IMG/VR virus record: IMGVR_UViG_3300021130_000013
Coordinates: 1-29,829 of that record
Strand: one strand, 5' to 3'
DNA length: 29,829 nt
Source of the DNA: a virus
The notes below the pieces were generated by a model. The model was not told the DNA's origin and made no database searches. It saw only the letters and a program-made list of their open reading frames with translations. A program made the position numbers and the translations under genes. Positions 13,499 to 20,176 of the stretch are shown here, one piece after another (within the stretch, counting starts at the first letter, position 1; each line of letters begins with the position of its first letter).

Positions 13499-14224
13499 TC
13501 ATTCGTCCATCCAGCTCCCAACCACGACCCCGCAAATGTGCATATCAGGAGTCATCTCGATCGTTGGGTATTGTGGATTCAAGGGTTTGAGATAACGCTT
13601 TCCAGCGTCTTCCGCGTAAACCTTGAAAGTGGCTGTTTCCTCGTCATGAATTCGAGCAACCACTCTGCAACCGTTCGTGATGGCCTTATCTGGATCGACA
13701 AAAATGAAACAGCCTTCCGGATAGCTTTTTTGGTTTGGGTAAGGCGAGATCATGGAATCGCCTTGCACCCGTAAAGCGTAAGTTTGGGGGCCAAATTTTC
13801 TGAGAGCCGGGATCCAGTCGTCGGCATCGCCAACATGGAATAGGTCTGGAGAAGAACAAAAGACCCCAGCCCGTACCCAGCTGATAACCGGGATCATTCC
13901 GTTCAGCGATGGTCCTGGCAGAGTGTTTTTATCGAGCATCGCGGACCGCAAGAACACCAAATTATCCGTATGCTCTTCCGTATTTAGATCGATTCTGTCG
14001 GACATGGGGCCTTGTCCGGTCTCGATCCACAAGGGACGGCATCCAATAATGGCTGATGCTTTCAGGCGCCCTTCTTTTGAAACGCCCCTAGCCCTCCAAT
14101 TATTTAGAACCTGGTCTGCAATTTCGTAACCATTACGAGTAAGGCCGCGCGCTACTTCGGCTTGCGATCCCCATCCACGCATAGTTTTTGCGGCGAGCAA
14201 AAGTCTTTTGTAAGTTTCGTCCAT
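13499..14224 (-). CDS. CI-type repressor with LexA/S24 autocleavage domain
   Basis: A 241-residue protein from the ATG at 14224 (MDETYKRLLLAAKTMRGWGS); the reading frame extends upstream but through the pR operators. Residues 1-75 are a helix-turn-helix domain (GSQAEVARGLTRNGYEIADQ, VLNNWRARG). The C-terminal S24 peptidase domain has a predicted cleavage site Ala119-Gly120 (WVRAGVF), nucleophile Ser157 in GDSM and the general base Lys201 (ATFKVY). The repressor should therefore cut itself when RecA is activated, which makes the prophage SOS-inducible. It would bind TATAC-N5-GTATA operators on both sides of its gene. An inverted repeat CCACA-CCA-TGTGG (14245-14257) lies in its upstream region. 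Confidence 0.92.
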   Translation of the reverse strand: MDETYKRLLLAAKTMRGWGSQAEVARGLTRNGYEIADQVLNNWRARGVSKEGRLKASAIIGCRPLWIETGQGPMSDRIDLNTEEHTDNLVFLRSAMLDKNTLPGPSLNGMIPVISWVRAGVFCSSPDLFHVGDADDWIPALRKFGPQTYALRVQGDSMISPYPNQKSYPEGCFIFVDPDKAITNGCRVVARIHDEETATFKVYAEDAGKRYLKPLNPQYPTIEMTPDMHICGVVVGSWMDE

Positions 14225-14258
14225 TTCAAAATTCTGACCCAGATCCACACCATGTGGA

Positions 14259-14303
14259 TATACATGCTTGCGCCTGTCGGTATACATGACGTATATTCGC
14301 TTC
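14259..14303 (+). promoter_or_regulatory. Rightward promoter pR with repressor operator
   Basis: A -35-like TTGCGC (14268-14273), 18-base spacer and -10 TATATT (14292-14297) predict a start at about 14303-14305. The operator TATAC-ATGAC-GTATA (14281-14295) overlaps the -10 exactly as in pL. A half-site TATAC at 14259-14263 may be a weak second operator. The start would coincide with the Cro ATG at 14304. Confidence 0.75.
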
Positions 14304-14546
14304 ATGAACGGAATATCCAAAGCAATCGACCATGTTGGAAGCCAAGCCGAGCTGGCTCGACGCATGTCGCTCATTTCTGGGGAAAAGATCACCCCCCAAA
14401 TGATTCACAACTGGAGGCTTCGCGACAACGTGCCACCTGACTTTGCGCCTTTTATCGAGCAGATCACAGAGGGCCTTGTGTTGGCTGATGAGGTTTGCCC
14501 GAAAGTTCCGTGGCATGTCATTCGCGGCAATAGTGAGGCCGCGTAG
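14304..14546 (+). CDS. Cro-like / YdaS-type HTH regulator
   Basis: An 80-residue protein (MNGISKAIDHVGSQAELARR ... ITPQMIHNWRLRDNVPPDFA). The helix-turn-helix at about 10-40 is followed by a short helical tail, as in Cro and YdaS-type phage regulators. It is divergent from the repressor gene. Upstream in-frame starts at 14268 (TTG) and 14286 (ATG) lie inside the promoter and operator, and there is no ribosome site before 14304. With the transcription start predicted at the same place, a leaderless mRNA is likely. It should compete with the repressor for the shared operators. Confidence 0.85.
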   Translation: MNGISKAIDHVGSQAELARRMSLISGEKITPQMIHNWRLRDNVPPDFAPFIEQITEGLVLADEVCPKVPWHVIRGNSEAA

Positions 14547-14849
14547 TCATGAGAGGGGAACGAAGTTCATTTCCACCTGCTTTCGGATTCCGGCTTGGTC
14601 GCTCCGGTAACTGCGACCTTTCTCCTCCCTCTGTCCGGTCGGGCGGAATGTTTGGCCGGTTTTTTTTGAGGCGTGGGAGTGAATCTTTTTGGAAAAGATT
14701 TTGTTGAACACATCCATTCCAACTTTTTCGATTTGCCCACAGGGGCAATACAGGATTCCGGTGCGAATGGCCGACTCGGAAGGAATGAATTGTTTGGATC
14801 CACAGTCGCAGATTGCTACCACACCTGTTTGTCTTGGTTTGATGACCAT
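14547..14849 (-). CDS. Putative zinc-ribbon protein, antisense after cro
   Basis: A 100-residue frame with a good ribosome site (AGGAG, six bases before ATG 14849). Residues 13-43 form a small zinc ribbon: CDCGSKQFIPSESAIRTGIL then YCPCGQIEKV (two CxC pairs). The second half is basic and low in complexity, and lies over a rightward terminator (14635-14667), so the true end of selection on this frame is unclear. It is convergent with cro and divergent from the next gene. The zinc-ribbon part looks real; the whole call is uncertain. Confidence 0.45.
   Translation of the reverse strand: MVIKPRQTGVVAICDCGSKQFIPSESAIRTGILYCPCGQIEKVGMDVFNKIFSKKIHSHASKKTGQTFRPTGQREEKGRSYRSDQAGIRKQVEMNFVPLS
14635..14667 (+). 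terminator. Intrinsic terminator downstream of cro
   Basis: Stem CCGGTC (14635-14640) pairs with GGCCGG (14654-14659), including one U-G pair, followed by eight T (14660-14667). It corresponds in position to lambda tR1; the genes from 14861 on would need antitermination, leakage or another promoter. Confidence 0.75.
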
Positions 14850-14860
14850 GAGCTACTCCT

Positions 14861-15055
14861 ATGAATGAAGAACCACTCGATATCAAAGTGATGTTTCAGG
14901 TTGCCGAGCACATGTGGCGCGGCATCGTTAAAGCCTCTTCACAGGATGGCGAAACCCGATCCGGCTATGTCAGGAATCTGATTCGTGCTGATCTCAAGCG
15001 CCGAGGCCTGATGAAAGTATCGGACGAAGCTATTGATATGGACAGGTACGAATAG
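14861..15055 (+). CDS. Ribbon-helix-helix-like small regulator (64 aa)
   Basis: Short beta strand followed by two helices: PLDIKVMFQVAEHMWRGIVK, then GETRSGYVRNLIRADLKRRG. The layout (strand, helix, turn with Gly, basic helix) is that of ribbon-helix-helix DNA-binding proteins, although the family is not certain. The ATG is 11 bases from the start of the divergent zinc-ribbon frame. The first gene after the cro terminator. Confidence 0.7.
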   Translation: MNEEPLDIKVMFQVAEHMWRGIVKASSQDGETRSGYVRNLIRADLKRRGLMKVSDEAIDMDRYE

Positions 15056-15098
15056 GTCAGCTTTCGGTGTTGATTAGGTTCTATAAGGAACTTTCCTG

Positions 15099-15281
15099 AT
15101 GCGAATTGAGAATAAATCTGCTGCTGCGATGAAAGCATCCGTGGGCATTCCTCCTTGTGAGCAATGCACGGTTTGTATGCAGGACTTCTGCGCAAAGAAA
15201 CGGCCAGATTGCGAAGCGTGGCAACACTACGTTGAGACTGGTAATACCCCTCAACGATCCGCGATCGGCTGGGTGGTATGA
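15099..15281 (+). CDS. Small cysteine-rich protein (60 aa)
   Basis: Ribosome site AAGGA nine bases before ATG. Contains PCEQCTVCMQDFCAKKRPDC, a CxxC, CxxxxC and C pattern that could bind zinc, followed by EAWQHYVETG. Similar short Cys-rich proteins occur in phage early regions without assigned function. Its stop TGA is one base from the next start. Confidence 0.7.
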   Translation: MRIENKSAAAMKASVGIPPCEQCTVCMQDFCAKKRPDCEAWQHYVETGNTPQRSAIGWVV

Positions 15282-15282
15282 G

Positions 15283-15582
15283 GTGGTCAGATTATGGCGC
15301 AAAGAAGAGGATGCAGTCATCCTTGAAAGCTATCAAAAGCTCGGCGCCAAGCGGCTTGCGCGGATTATCAATCGATCACCGCAGGCCATCCACGGTCGAG
15401 CCCTTCAGATCGGCATCACCGACCGTTCGTCATGGTCGAAGGCCGAGGATCTTATCGTCCGACTCTGTTATGGGGTCGTGGGCGTCTCAGCAATCATCAA
15501 GAACTTACCAAACCGCACGGTCGGGGCCATTTATGCCAGGGCGTGGCGGCTTGGTTTGGCTGAAAAACGGAGGGACTGGTGA
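15283..15582 (+). CDS. SANT/Myb-like DNA-binding protein (99 aa)
   Basis: I place the start at GTG 15283, just after the preceding stop; the open frame goes back to 15157, but there it overlaps the Cys-rich gene in another frame and looks unlike protein. It has two similar helical repeats: WRKEEDAVILESYQKLGAKR, LARIINRSPQAIHGRALQIG, then WSKAEDLIVRLCYGVVGVSA, IIKNLPNRTVGAIYARAWRL. This double pattern resembles tandem SANT/Myb or HTH repeats that bind DNA. A regulator role is likely; the target is unknown. Confidence 0.75.
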   Translation: MVRLWRKEEDAVILESYQKLGAKRLARIINRSPQAIHGRALQIGITDRSSWSKAEDLIVRLCYGVVGVSAIIKNLPNRTVGAIYARAWRLGLAEKRRDW

Positions 15583-15595
15583 GCCCTCAAAAGCA

Positions 15596-15622
15596 AAACC
15601 CCCGGTGTGCAGCCGAGGGTTT
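15596..15622. terminator. Hairpin before the HNH gene, possible weak or leftward terminator
   Basis: AAACCC-c-CGG pairs with CCG-a-GGGTTT around a 7-base loop TGTGCAG (15606-15612): nine base pairs and one mismatch. Rightward it is followed only by CTATC, so termination in that direction would be weak; on the minus strand it runs into TTTTGCTTTT. It could also protect or shape the HNH gene message. Confidence 0.45.
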
Positions 15623-15653
15623 CTATCAAGCGTCAACTGAAAAGGAGAAGACG

Positions 15654-16004
15654 ATGACTAGGCGGGATTATACCAAAAGGTCCGAATTCTTTGCCAAATA
15701 CAGGCACCCGAATTGGCAGAAAAAGCGACTTGAGGTGATGTCTGAGGCTGGCTTTGTAGGCGCCCAATGCGGCAACAAGGACGTAACACTTAACGTCCAC
15801 CACAAGTTCTACGTTCGCGGCAGAAGTCCCTGGGAATACGACAACAAGGACCTCGAATGTCTTTGCGAAACCTGCCATGAGGCGAGACATAAAAAAGACG
15901 AACAGAAGGAAAAGGGTAAGCCGCTTGATTACGAGACCGGCAAGGCTTTACTCGCAAAAATGAAAGCGCACTTTAAGTCCGCAGGTGGTGAGCGTAATGC
16001 GTGA
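15654..16004 (+). CDS. HNH endonuclease-like protein with an incomplete zinc site
   Basis: A 116-residue protein from ATG 15654, which has AAGGAG eight bases upstream; the frame extends to 15579 without one. The HNH core is NVHHKFYVRGRSPWEYDNKD and LECLCETCHEARH. Relatives begin the domain with CxxCG; here it reads VGAQCG, so the first cysteine is lost and zinc binding may be impaired. Residues 75-116 are charged. It sits before the replication gene, a place where phages often carry HNH nucleases. It overlaps the next gene by eight bases. Confidence 0.8.
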   Translation: MTRRDYTKRSEFFAKYRHPNWQKKRLEVMSEAGFVGAQCGNKDVTLNVHHKFYVRGRSPWEYDNKDLECLCETCHEARHKKDEQKEKGKPLDYETGKALLAKMKAHFKSAGGERNA

Positions 16005-16884
16005 CTACTCAAAGATTTCCCCAAAGTTTTGGATAGGCAACACAGGGAAAAGACTCAGAGTGATGGGTGCAGAAACCCAGATTGTTGCCATGTACCTTCT
16101 GACTTCGCCTCACGCCAACATGCTGGGCCTTTATTACTGTCCGCTGATGTTCATTTCGCATGAGACCGGGCTGGGCATGGAAGGGGCTTCGAAGGGCCTT
16201 CAAAGGGCCATTGAAGCGGGGTTTTGTTATTACGACGCCACTTCAGAGGTCGTTTATGTTCCAGAAATGGCCTCATACCAAATTGGTGAATCCCTAGCGG
16301 ATAAGGACAACCGCATAAAGGGGGTCCAGACAGAGTATGACTCGCTGCCTGACAATCCCTTCCTGGAATCGTTCTACACCAGATACAGCAAGGCTTTCCG
16401 CATGACGGGTTGCCGCGCATCAGAGTCAGAAAACCCACAGCAAAACCTAAGCCCCTTGCAAGCCCCTTCGGAGCCCCTTGTAAGCCAAGAACAGGAACAA
16501 GAGCAAGAACAGGAACAAGAGCAGGAGCAGAAAACAACGCGCGCAAAACCGCGCTCCGTTTTCGACCCAACACAGATCGAGCTGCCTGTGTGCATACCCC
16601 AGGATTCATGGCAAAAGTGGGTCAAGTATCGAAGGGACAGGAAATTCAAAACCGTCGAGTCCACTTGGTATGAGCAGATCGAGTTCCTTGTGGGCCAAAG
16701 CCTGATCGGCAACTCGCCAGCTTCAATTATCTCCACCAGCATCCAGAACGGCTGGCAGGGCTTGTTTGAGCCCAAGCCTTCCTCGACTCCAAACCTTGCC
16801 AGCTACCGAGAAGCTAGAGCGCAAAGGGCTGTTGATGAGTTTGTTTATGGTTCTGCGCCTGTGGGGATCATCGATGTTAATTGA
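15997..16884 (+). CDS. Phage replication protein (DnaT/primosome-like), Glu-Gln repeat linker
   Basis: A 295-residue protein from ATG 15997. The N-terminal 110 residues are a winged-helix domain seen in phage replication proteins (YSKISPKFWIGNTGKRLRVM; GAETQIVAMYLLTSPHANML; GLYYCPLMFISHETGLGMEG). A linker of alternating Glu and Gln (residues about 165-180), encoded by an imperfect GAACAG/GAGCAG repeat (about 16488-16530), separates it from a C-terminal domain with DSWQKWVKYRRDRKFKTVES and a helical end. It probably binds the phage origin or recruits host DnaB with the next gene's product. I see no iteron array in its gene apart from the linker repeats. Confidence 0.75.
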   Translation: MRDYSKISPKFWIGNTGKRLRVMGAETQIVAMYLLTSPHANMLGLYYCPLMFISHETGLGMEGASKGLQRAIEAGFCYYDATSEVVYVPEMASYQIGESLADKDNRIKGVQTEYDSLPDNPFLESFYTRYSKAFRMTGCRASESENPQQNLSPLQAPSEPLVSQEQEQEQEQEQEQEQKTTRAKPRSVFDPTQIELPVCIPQDSWQKWVKYRRDRKFKTVESTWYEQIEFLVGQSLIGNSPASIISTSIQNGWQGLFEPKPSSTPNLASYREARAQRAVDEFVYGSAPVGIIDVN

Positions 16885-17617
16885 CGCCAACAAGCAGGAA
16901 TTCGCAGAGATCCTTCGCGGAACCGCTGAAGCCTACGGAAAGGAAGCTACTCAGAATTTGCTCAAGATCTTTTGGGCCGCACTTTCTTGCTACGAAATGA
17001 GTCAGGTCAGGGCTGCGTTTACAGCGCATATCAAGACTTCGAAGTTCATGGCCTCACCCGCAGAGATCATCGACAAAATCGAGTCTGCGACTGGCTCGGG
17101 ACAGCGCCCTGGAGCGGATGAGGCTTGGGGAATGATTCCCAAGGATGAGCACAGCAGCGCGGTACTCACGGAAGAAATGCTCAAAGCGTATTCGGTGGCT
17201 GCGCCAATGCTTCACGACGGGGACAAGATCGGCGCTCGGATGGCGTTCAAGGATGCCTACAACCGCATCTGCGATGAATCAAGAGCCAAGGGCATTCAGA
17301 TCAAGTGGGTTATTAGTCGCGGCTGGGATAAGCAATCGCTTGGATCAGTGGTCACCGAAGCGCTTCGGCTCGGTCGCCTAAAGCCAGAGGATGCGGCTCC
17401 GGTTTTGAGCGAGATTGAATATCACGCCCCAATGATCGCTGGACTTTTGACGGGCACGAAGGGGACGGCAAATGAAGATAGGGCCAGAGAGTTCCTCGCA
17501 AAGCTGAAGGGGTCATTGGTTTCTCCTGTGGCTTCGATCGATATGGATCGGGTCCGAAAAGAGGTTGAGGAGAAAGATCGAAAGCTGCAGGAGGGTGAGA
17601 GTGGAAAAGCCGCTTGA
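16874..17617 (+). CDS. Putative replicative helicase loader/accessory protein
   Basis: A 247-residue protein; ATG 16874 overlaps the previous stop by 11 bases. The N-terminal region (LIDANKQEFAEILRGTAEAY, LLKIFWAALSCYEMSQVRAA, FTAHIKTSKFMASPAEIIDK) has the helical pattern of the G39P/G40P-partner type loader: W..L..Y....V..A...H......PA.I. This is the usual second gene of a phage initiator-loader pair. The middle (QIKWVISRGWDKQSLGSVVT) is a conserved phage segment of unknown role, and the C-terminus is a charged helix. No Walker motif, so it would not be an ATPase loader. Confidence 0.65.
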   Translation: MLIDANKQEFAEILRGTAEAYGKEATQNLLKIFWAALSCYEMSQVRAAFTAHIKTSKFMASPAEIIDKIESATGSGQRPGADEAWGMIPKDEHSSAVLTEEMLKAYSVAAPMLHDGDKIGARMAFKDAYNRICDESRAKGIQIKWVISRGWDKQSLGSVVTEALRLGRLKPEDAAPVLSEIEYHAPMIAGLLTGTKGTANEDRAREFLAKLKGSLVSPVASIDMDRVRKEVEEKDRKLQEGESGKAA

Positions 17618-17813
17618 TGATTTCGATCCCGTTGGGTGTACCTGCCCCCTGACGGAGGTGAAATACGGGGAAAACCATTCTCGATATGTCGTTCTGGAGC
17701 ATACCTGTCCGCATTGCGCCGAGTGGAACCAGCGAATGCTCGAATCCGGAATTACTGAAAAGCGGCATGAGACGCCAAAGACTGAGAAAAAGCGCAGGAA
17801 AAAGGCCGCTTGA
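17601..17813 (+). CDS. Small zinc-finger-like protein (70 aa)
   Basis: The start is GTG 17601, chosen because AGGAGGG lies just upstream. Has CTCPL and HTCPHCAEWN, a CxC...CxxC arrangement that could hold zinc, then a Lys-rich tail (TEKKRRKKAA). It overlaps the loader gene by 17 bases and the next gene by four. Function unknown. Confidence 0.65.
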   Translation: MEKPLDDFDPVGCTCPLTEVKYGENHSRYVVLEHTCPHCAEWNQRMLESGITEKRHETPKTEKKRRKKAA

Positions 17814-18199
17814 GTGATTTTGATGCAAGTTTCGCGAGGCTCAAAGCAAAAACCGAAGAAATTCAGGAAGAGCGCAAACGCAAATGGAAATTCATTCAGG
17901 ACGAATCTCCGGAACTTGCTGCTTTTCTTCTTGAGGTCAATCAGGCCTTTGGCAAACCAGAAAAAACATGGGTTGTCATCAATGAGAAACGGATTTTGGG
18001 ACCAAAACTAATGACTGACATCGATCATTGGGAAGAAGACATTGCCTGGCTTCAGGCGCAACAACAGGACGACGTGTCGATTATCGATGCAGATTGGTTT
18101 GCGGAGAAGGTGTTCGACCTGAAACGGAAGGGCCAGCTCACGCAAGAGGATGCAAGGCAGGCTGCTTTGAGGTTGATTCGAGGTAAACAACATGACTGA
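17810..18199 (+). CDS. Hypothetical protein with TTG start (129 aa)
   Basis: Starts at TTG 17810 (TTGA overlap with the previous stop); no ATG or GTG is available near it. N-terminal charged helix (RLKAKTEEIQEERKRKWKFI), then a mixed domain (KTWVVINEKRILGPKLMTDI) and a C-terminal helical part (LTQEDARQAALRLIRGKQ). Not recognised. Confidence 0.65.
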   Translation: MSDFDASFARLKAKTEEIQEERKRKWKFIQDESPELAAFLLEVNQAFGKPEKTWVVINEKRILGPKLMTDIDHWEEDIAWLQAQQQDDVSIIDADWFAEKVFDLKRKGQLTQEDARQAALRLIRGKQHD

Positions 18200-18455
18200 A
18201 AGTTGGTGTGAGCTTCTTGAATATCTCAGGAGTGAATGGATATCTCGGGCCAGATATGCCGCGCGTCAGATCGCTATTAAGCGAGGGTTTGTGACGTCTG
18301 ATGATGTCTGGAAAGAATGTCCTCCCCCCGCAGAAATTGATCCCAGAGTCATGGGTGCCGTTTTCAAAACGGAAGAGTTCTCTCAGGTTGGGTTTGTGAA
18401 ATCAACGCGCACGGTTTGCCACAAGCGCCCGATTGGTCAGTGGGTTTTGAAGTGA
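18192..18455 (+). CDS. Conserved phage protein, winged-helix-like (87 aa)
   Basis: The pattern FVTSDDVWKECPPPAEIDPR, VMGAVFKTEEFSQVGFVKST and CHKRPIGQW is common in phage replication/recombination clusters. It looks like a small winged-helix domain (VTSDDVW helix; VGFVKST..CHKRPI wing). It lies directly before the Ref-like nuclease gene, with a GTGA overlap. Role unknown. Confidence 0.75.
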   Translation: MTESWCELLEYLRSEWISRARYAARQIAIKRGFVTSDDVWKECPPPAEIDPRVMGAVFKTEEFSQVGFVKSTRTVCHKRPIGQWVLK

Positions 18456-18715
18456 GCGCCGCCGCCAAACGTCATCTTGCCCGGGTGCATGAGGTTCCTT
18501 GCGTTCTCTGTGGCGCCCTCCCTGTTGAAGCGCATCACATTCGCGACGGTCAAGGAATGAGTCAGCGCGCCAACGATTGGATGGTGGCGGCGCTCTGTGA
18601 TTCCTGTCACCGAGGGGATCTGGGAATCCACGGTTCCCGCACGTTACTTCGAATCCACAAGGTCTCGGAGCAGGATCTGGTGGCTCGGACGCTGGAGGCG
18701 CTGTATGGCAAGTGA
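18452..18715 (+). CDS. Ref-like HNH recombination nuclease
   Basis: An 87-residue protein; GTG 18452 overlaps the previous stop. Hallmarks of the Ref family: HLARVHEVPCVLCGALPVEA, HHIRDGQGMSQRANDWMVAA, LCDSCHRGDLGIHG. The two CxxC pairs and the HH plus H...H set form the zinc-HNH site. P1 Ref is a RecA-dependent nuclease that stimulates recombination; this gene is the compact core of that family. It is grouped with another nuclease and SSB. Confidence 0.85.
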   Translation: MSAAAKRHLARVHEVPCVLCGALPVEAHHIRDGQGMSQRANDWMVAALCDSCHRGDLGIHGSRTLLRIHKVSEQDLVARTLEALYGK

Positions 18716-19031
18716 TCTTGAAGAGTCTTTGGCTTTTCAGATCAAGGCCGTGGGTTTGCCTGAACCTGTACGCGAACACACGTTCGCAAAGCCCAGGCGC
18801 TGGAGGTTTGACTTTGCATGGCCAGACATTCTGTTGGCTGTTGAGGTTGAGGGTGGCGTCTGGAATCGAGGTCGTCACGGAAGGGGATCAGGGATCGTTG
18901 GTGACATCGAGAAGGGAAACGCGGCTGCTATGCGCGGTTGGCGGATGCTCCGAGTGACCGGCGATATGGTGAAAAAAGGGGAGGCCGTGAGGCTGATCGA
19001 GGAATGGTTTAAGCGAGAAAAAGATGAGTAA
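18705..19031 (+). CDS. PD-(D/E)XK-type nuclease-like phage protein (108 aa)
   Basis: ATG 18705 lies 11 bases inside the Ref-like gene. The core FAKPRRWRFDFAWPDILLAV then EVEGGVWNRGRHGRG carries Asp in RFDFAWP and Glu-Val-Glu in the next strand, the spacing expected for a PD-(D/E)XK nuclease such as a resolvase or Vsr/DUF559-like enzyme, and it ends with AMRGWRMLRVTGDMVKKGEA. The replacing residue for the usual Lys is unclear (EVEGG). Proposed role: cleavage of recombination intermediates; low certainty on substrate. Confidence 0.7.
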   Translation: MASDLEESLAFQIKAVGLPEPVREHTFAKPRRWRFDFAWPDILLAVEVEGGVWNRGRHGRGSGIVGDIEKGNAAAMRGWRMLRVTGDMVKKGEAVRLIEEWFKREKDE

Positions 19032-19485
19032 AGGAACATTGAATCAAGTGACGTTGGTTGGGAATCTTGGCGCAGAGCCTGAGATTCGGGCAACGCAAAC
19101 CGGGATGCAAGTCGGATCCCTCCGCATCGCGACGGTGCATTCGCGAAAAGGGCAAAGCGGAAATTGGGAAGACGAGACCGAATGGCATCGGGTCACCATC
19201 TTCGGGAAGACCGCCGAATTCTTCGGAAACTATGCGCGCAAAGGGAATCGGGTCTTAGTGACGGGTAGCCTTCGCACCCGCAAATGGCAGGACAAGGACG
19301 GCAAGGATCAATACACGACCGAGATCGTGGCGGATGAAGCTCAGATCCTGGAGCGCAGAGATCCGAGTCAGTCGCAGGAAAAGCCAACACAGCAAACCTA
19401 TCAGCAGGCGCAGCAACCAGAGCAATCTTCGGGCGGCGACTTTGACGACGATATTCCTTTCGATCGCGTGAGAGGGCCGTACTGA
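19024..19485 (+). CDS. ssb: Single-stranded DNA-binding protein with extended C-terminus
   Basis: A 153-residue SSB: OB fold from NQVTLVGNLGAEPEIRATQT through WHRVTIFGKTAEFFGNYARK and GNRVLVTGSLRTRKW, then a Gln-rich linker. The usual acidic tip DDDIPF is present but is not the end: seven further residues (DRVRGPY) follow. In host SSBs the free terminal Phe docks partner proteins, so this extension may change or hide that contact. It coats single strands in phage replication and Red recombination. Eight-base overlap with the gene before it. Confidence 0.95.
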   Translation: MSKGTLNQVTLVGNLGAEPEIRATQTGMQVGSLRIATVHSRKGQSGNWEDETEWHRVTIFGKTAEFFGNYARKGNRVLVTGSLRTRKWQDKDGKDQYTTEIVADEAQILERRDPSQSQEKPTQQTYQQAQQPEQSSGGDFDDDIPFDRVRGPY

Positions 19486-19616
19486 TGAAGTTTGCCCTGG
19501 TGATGGCGGTCTGGTGGTTTGTTGGGCCCGAATCAGCGGTAATGACCTACGCGGGGGTGACCGTTCTTGGGTGGATTCAAGTGACATGGTTGGACTGGAC
19601 ATGCGAACACTACTAG
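19485..19616 (+). CDS. Small membrane protein (43 aa)
   Basis: The frame starts within the ssb stop (TGATG): MKFALVMAVWWFVGPESAVM, TYAGVTVLGWIQVTWLDWTC, EHY. Two hydrophobic stretches and many Trp suggest a membrane peptide. It overlaps the next small membrane gene by 16 bases. Not recognised. Confidence 0.55.
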   Translation: MKFALVMAVWWFVGPESAVMTYAGVTVLGWIQVTWLDWTCEHY

Positions 19617-19696
19617 CGCTCCTGTTTGCAGCGTTTTGGCTCGGCATGTTCCTTGTGGTCCCGATTCTGGTGCTTGTGGTGGAGGCGATTAAGTGA
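19601..19696 (+). CDS. Small membrane peptide (31 aa)
   Basis: MRTLLALLFAAFWLGMFLVV followed by PILVLVVEAIK: one long membrane span with almost no soluble part. It overlaps the preceding small gene and shares GTGA with the next start, supporting translation. The frame is open further upstream to 19514 but that part is the shadow of the 43-residue gene. Confidence 0.55.
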   Translation: MRTLLALLFAAFWLGMFLVVPILVLVVEAIK

Positions 19697-19965
19697 GGTA
19701 TTCCGTCAGGGAAAGTCTCGATGGATTGATTTTTGGACGCTGGACGGTCCTGAGCGACACCGAAGACAAGGTCGCCGTTCGGAAAGGAAAGACCTACCGA
19801 TATCGCGTGGTGGTTGCAAAGTGCGAATGCGGGACCGTGCGTTCCGTTTTGGTCCAACACCTCAAGGGCGGCAAAAGCGTTTCATGTGGCTGCTATCAGA
19901 AAGAACAAATGTCGACGTTAGCGGCCAGGTCATGGGCCAAAAGGACGGTGCCGAGTGGAAGATAG
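19693..19965 (+). CDS. Zinc-ribbon phage protein (90 aa)
   Basis: GTG 19693 overlaps the stop before it. Pattern: SLDGLIFGRWTVLSDTED, VVVAKCECGTVRSVLVQHLK, GGKSVSCGCYQKE. It is the common phage domain with G.R.GRLTVL...CxCG......L..G...SCGC, found alone or beside HNH endonucleases. It probably binds nucleic acid through a four-Cys zinc site; no nuclease residues are seen. Confidence 0.75.
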   Translation: MRYSVRESLDGLIFGRWTVLSDTEDKVAVRKGKTYRYRVVVAKCECGTVRSVLVQHLKGGKSVSCGCYQKEQMSTLAARSWAKRTVPSGR

Positions 19966-20176
19966 ATACGCACCAAAAACGGAATTTGCGCCAACCTGGA
20001 AAAGAATCGACAAATCGAGACCGCCCAAGGGCGCAAAGATGCTTTTCAAGTCCGACCATGGCGCTGCCGTGATTGGGGTTTGGTATGAAGGGTGTGAATG
20101 GGATTGGTGCGCGGGGCTACCGAAACATTCACCCGAAGACAAGGAATTCATTTTGAAAAAAGGCCGGGGGGCTTAA
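19955..20176 (+). CDS. Hypothetical DUF551-like small protein (73 aa)
   Basis: The GTG start overlaps the previous gene by 11 bases. Sequence WKRIDKSRPPKGAKMLFKSD then HGAAVIGVWYEGCEWDWCAG resembles short phage proteins that begin W..id..P..g..vl....g....g.w. Function unknown. Confidence 0.6.
   Translation: MEDRYAPKTEFAPTWKRIDKSRPPKGAKMLFKSDHGAAVIGVWYEGCEWDWCAGLPKHSPEDKEFILKKGRGA

Noticed and set aside
14518-14886. Longer minus-strand frame (122 codons) over the zinc-ribbon gene
   Set aside because: A different frame without ribosome site or recognisable motifs; the AGGAG-started frame explains the region better.
16488-16530. Repeats as a replication-origin iteron array
   Set aside because: The GAACAG/GAGCAG units are in frame, encode a Glu-Gln linker and vary only in third positions and Glu/Gln codons; they fit a protein linker better than protein-binding iterons.
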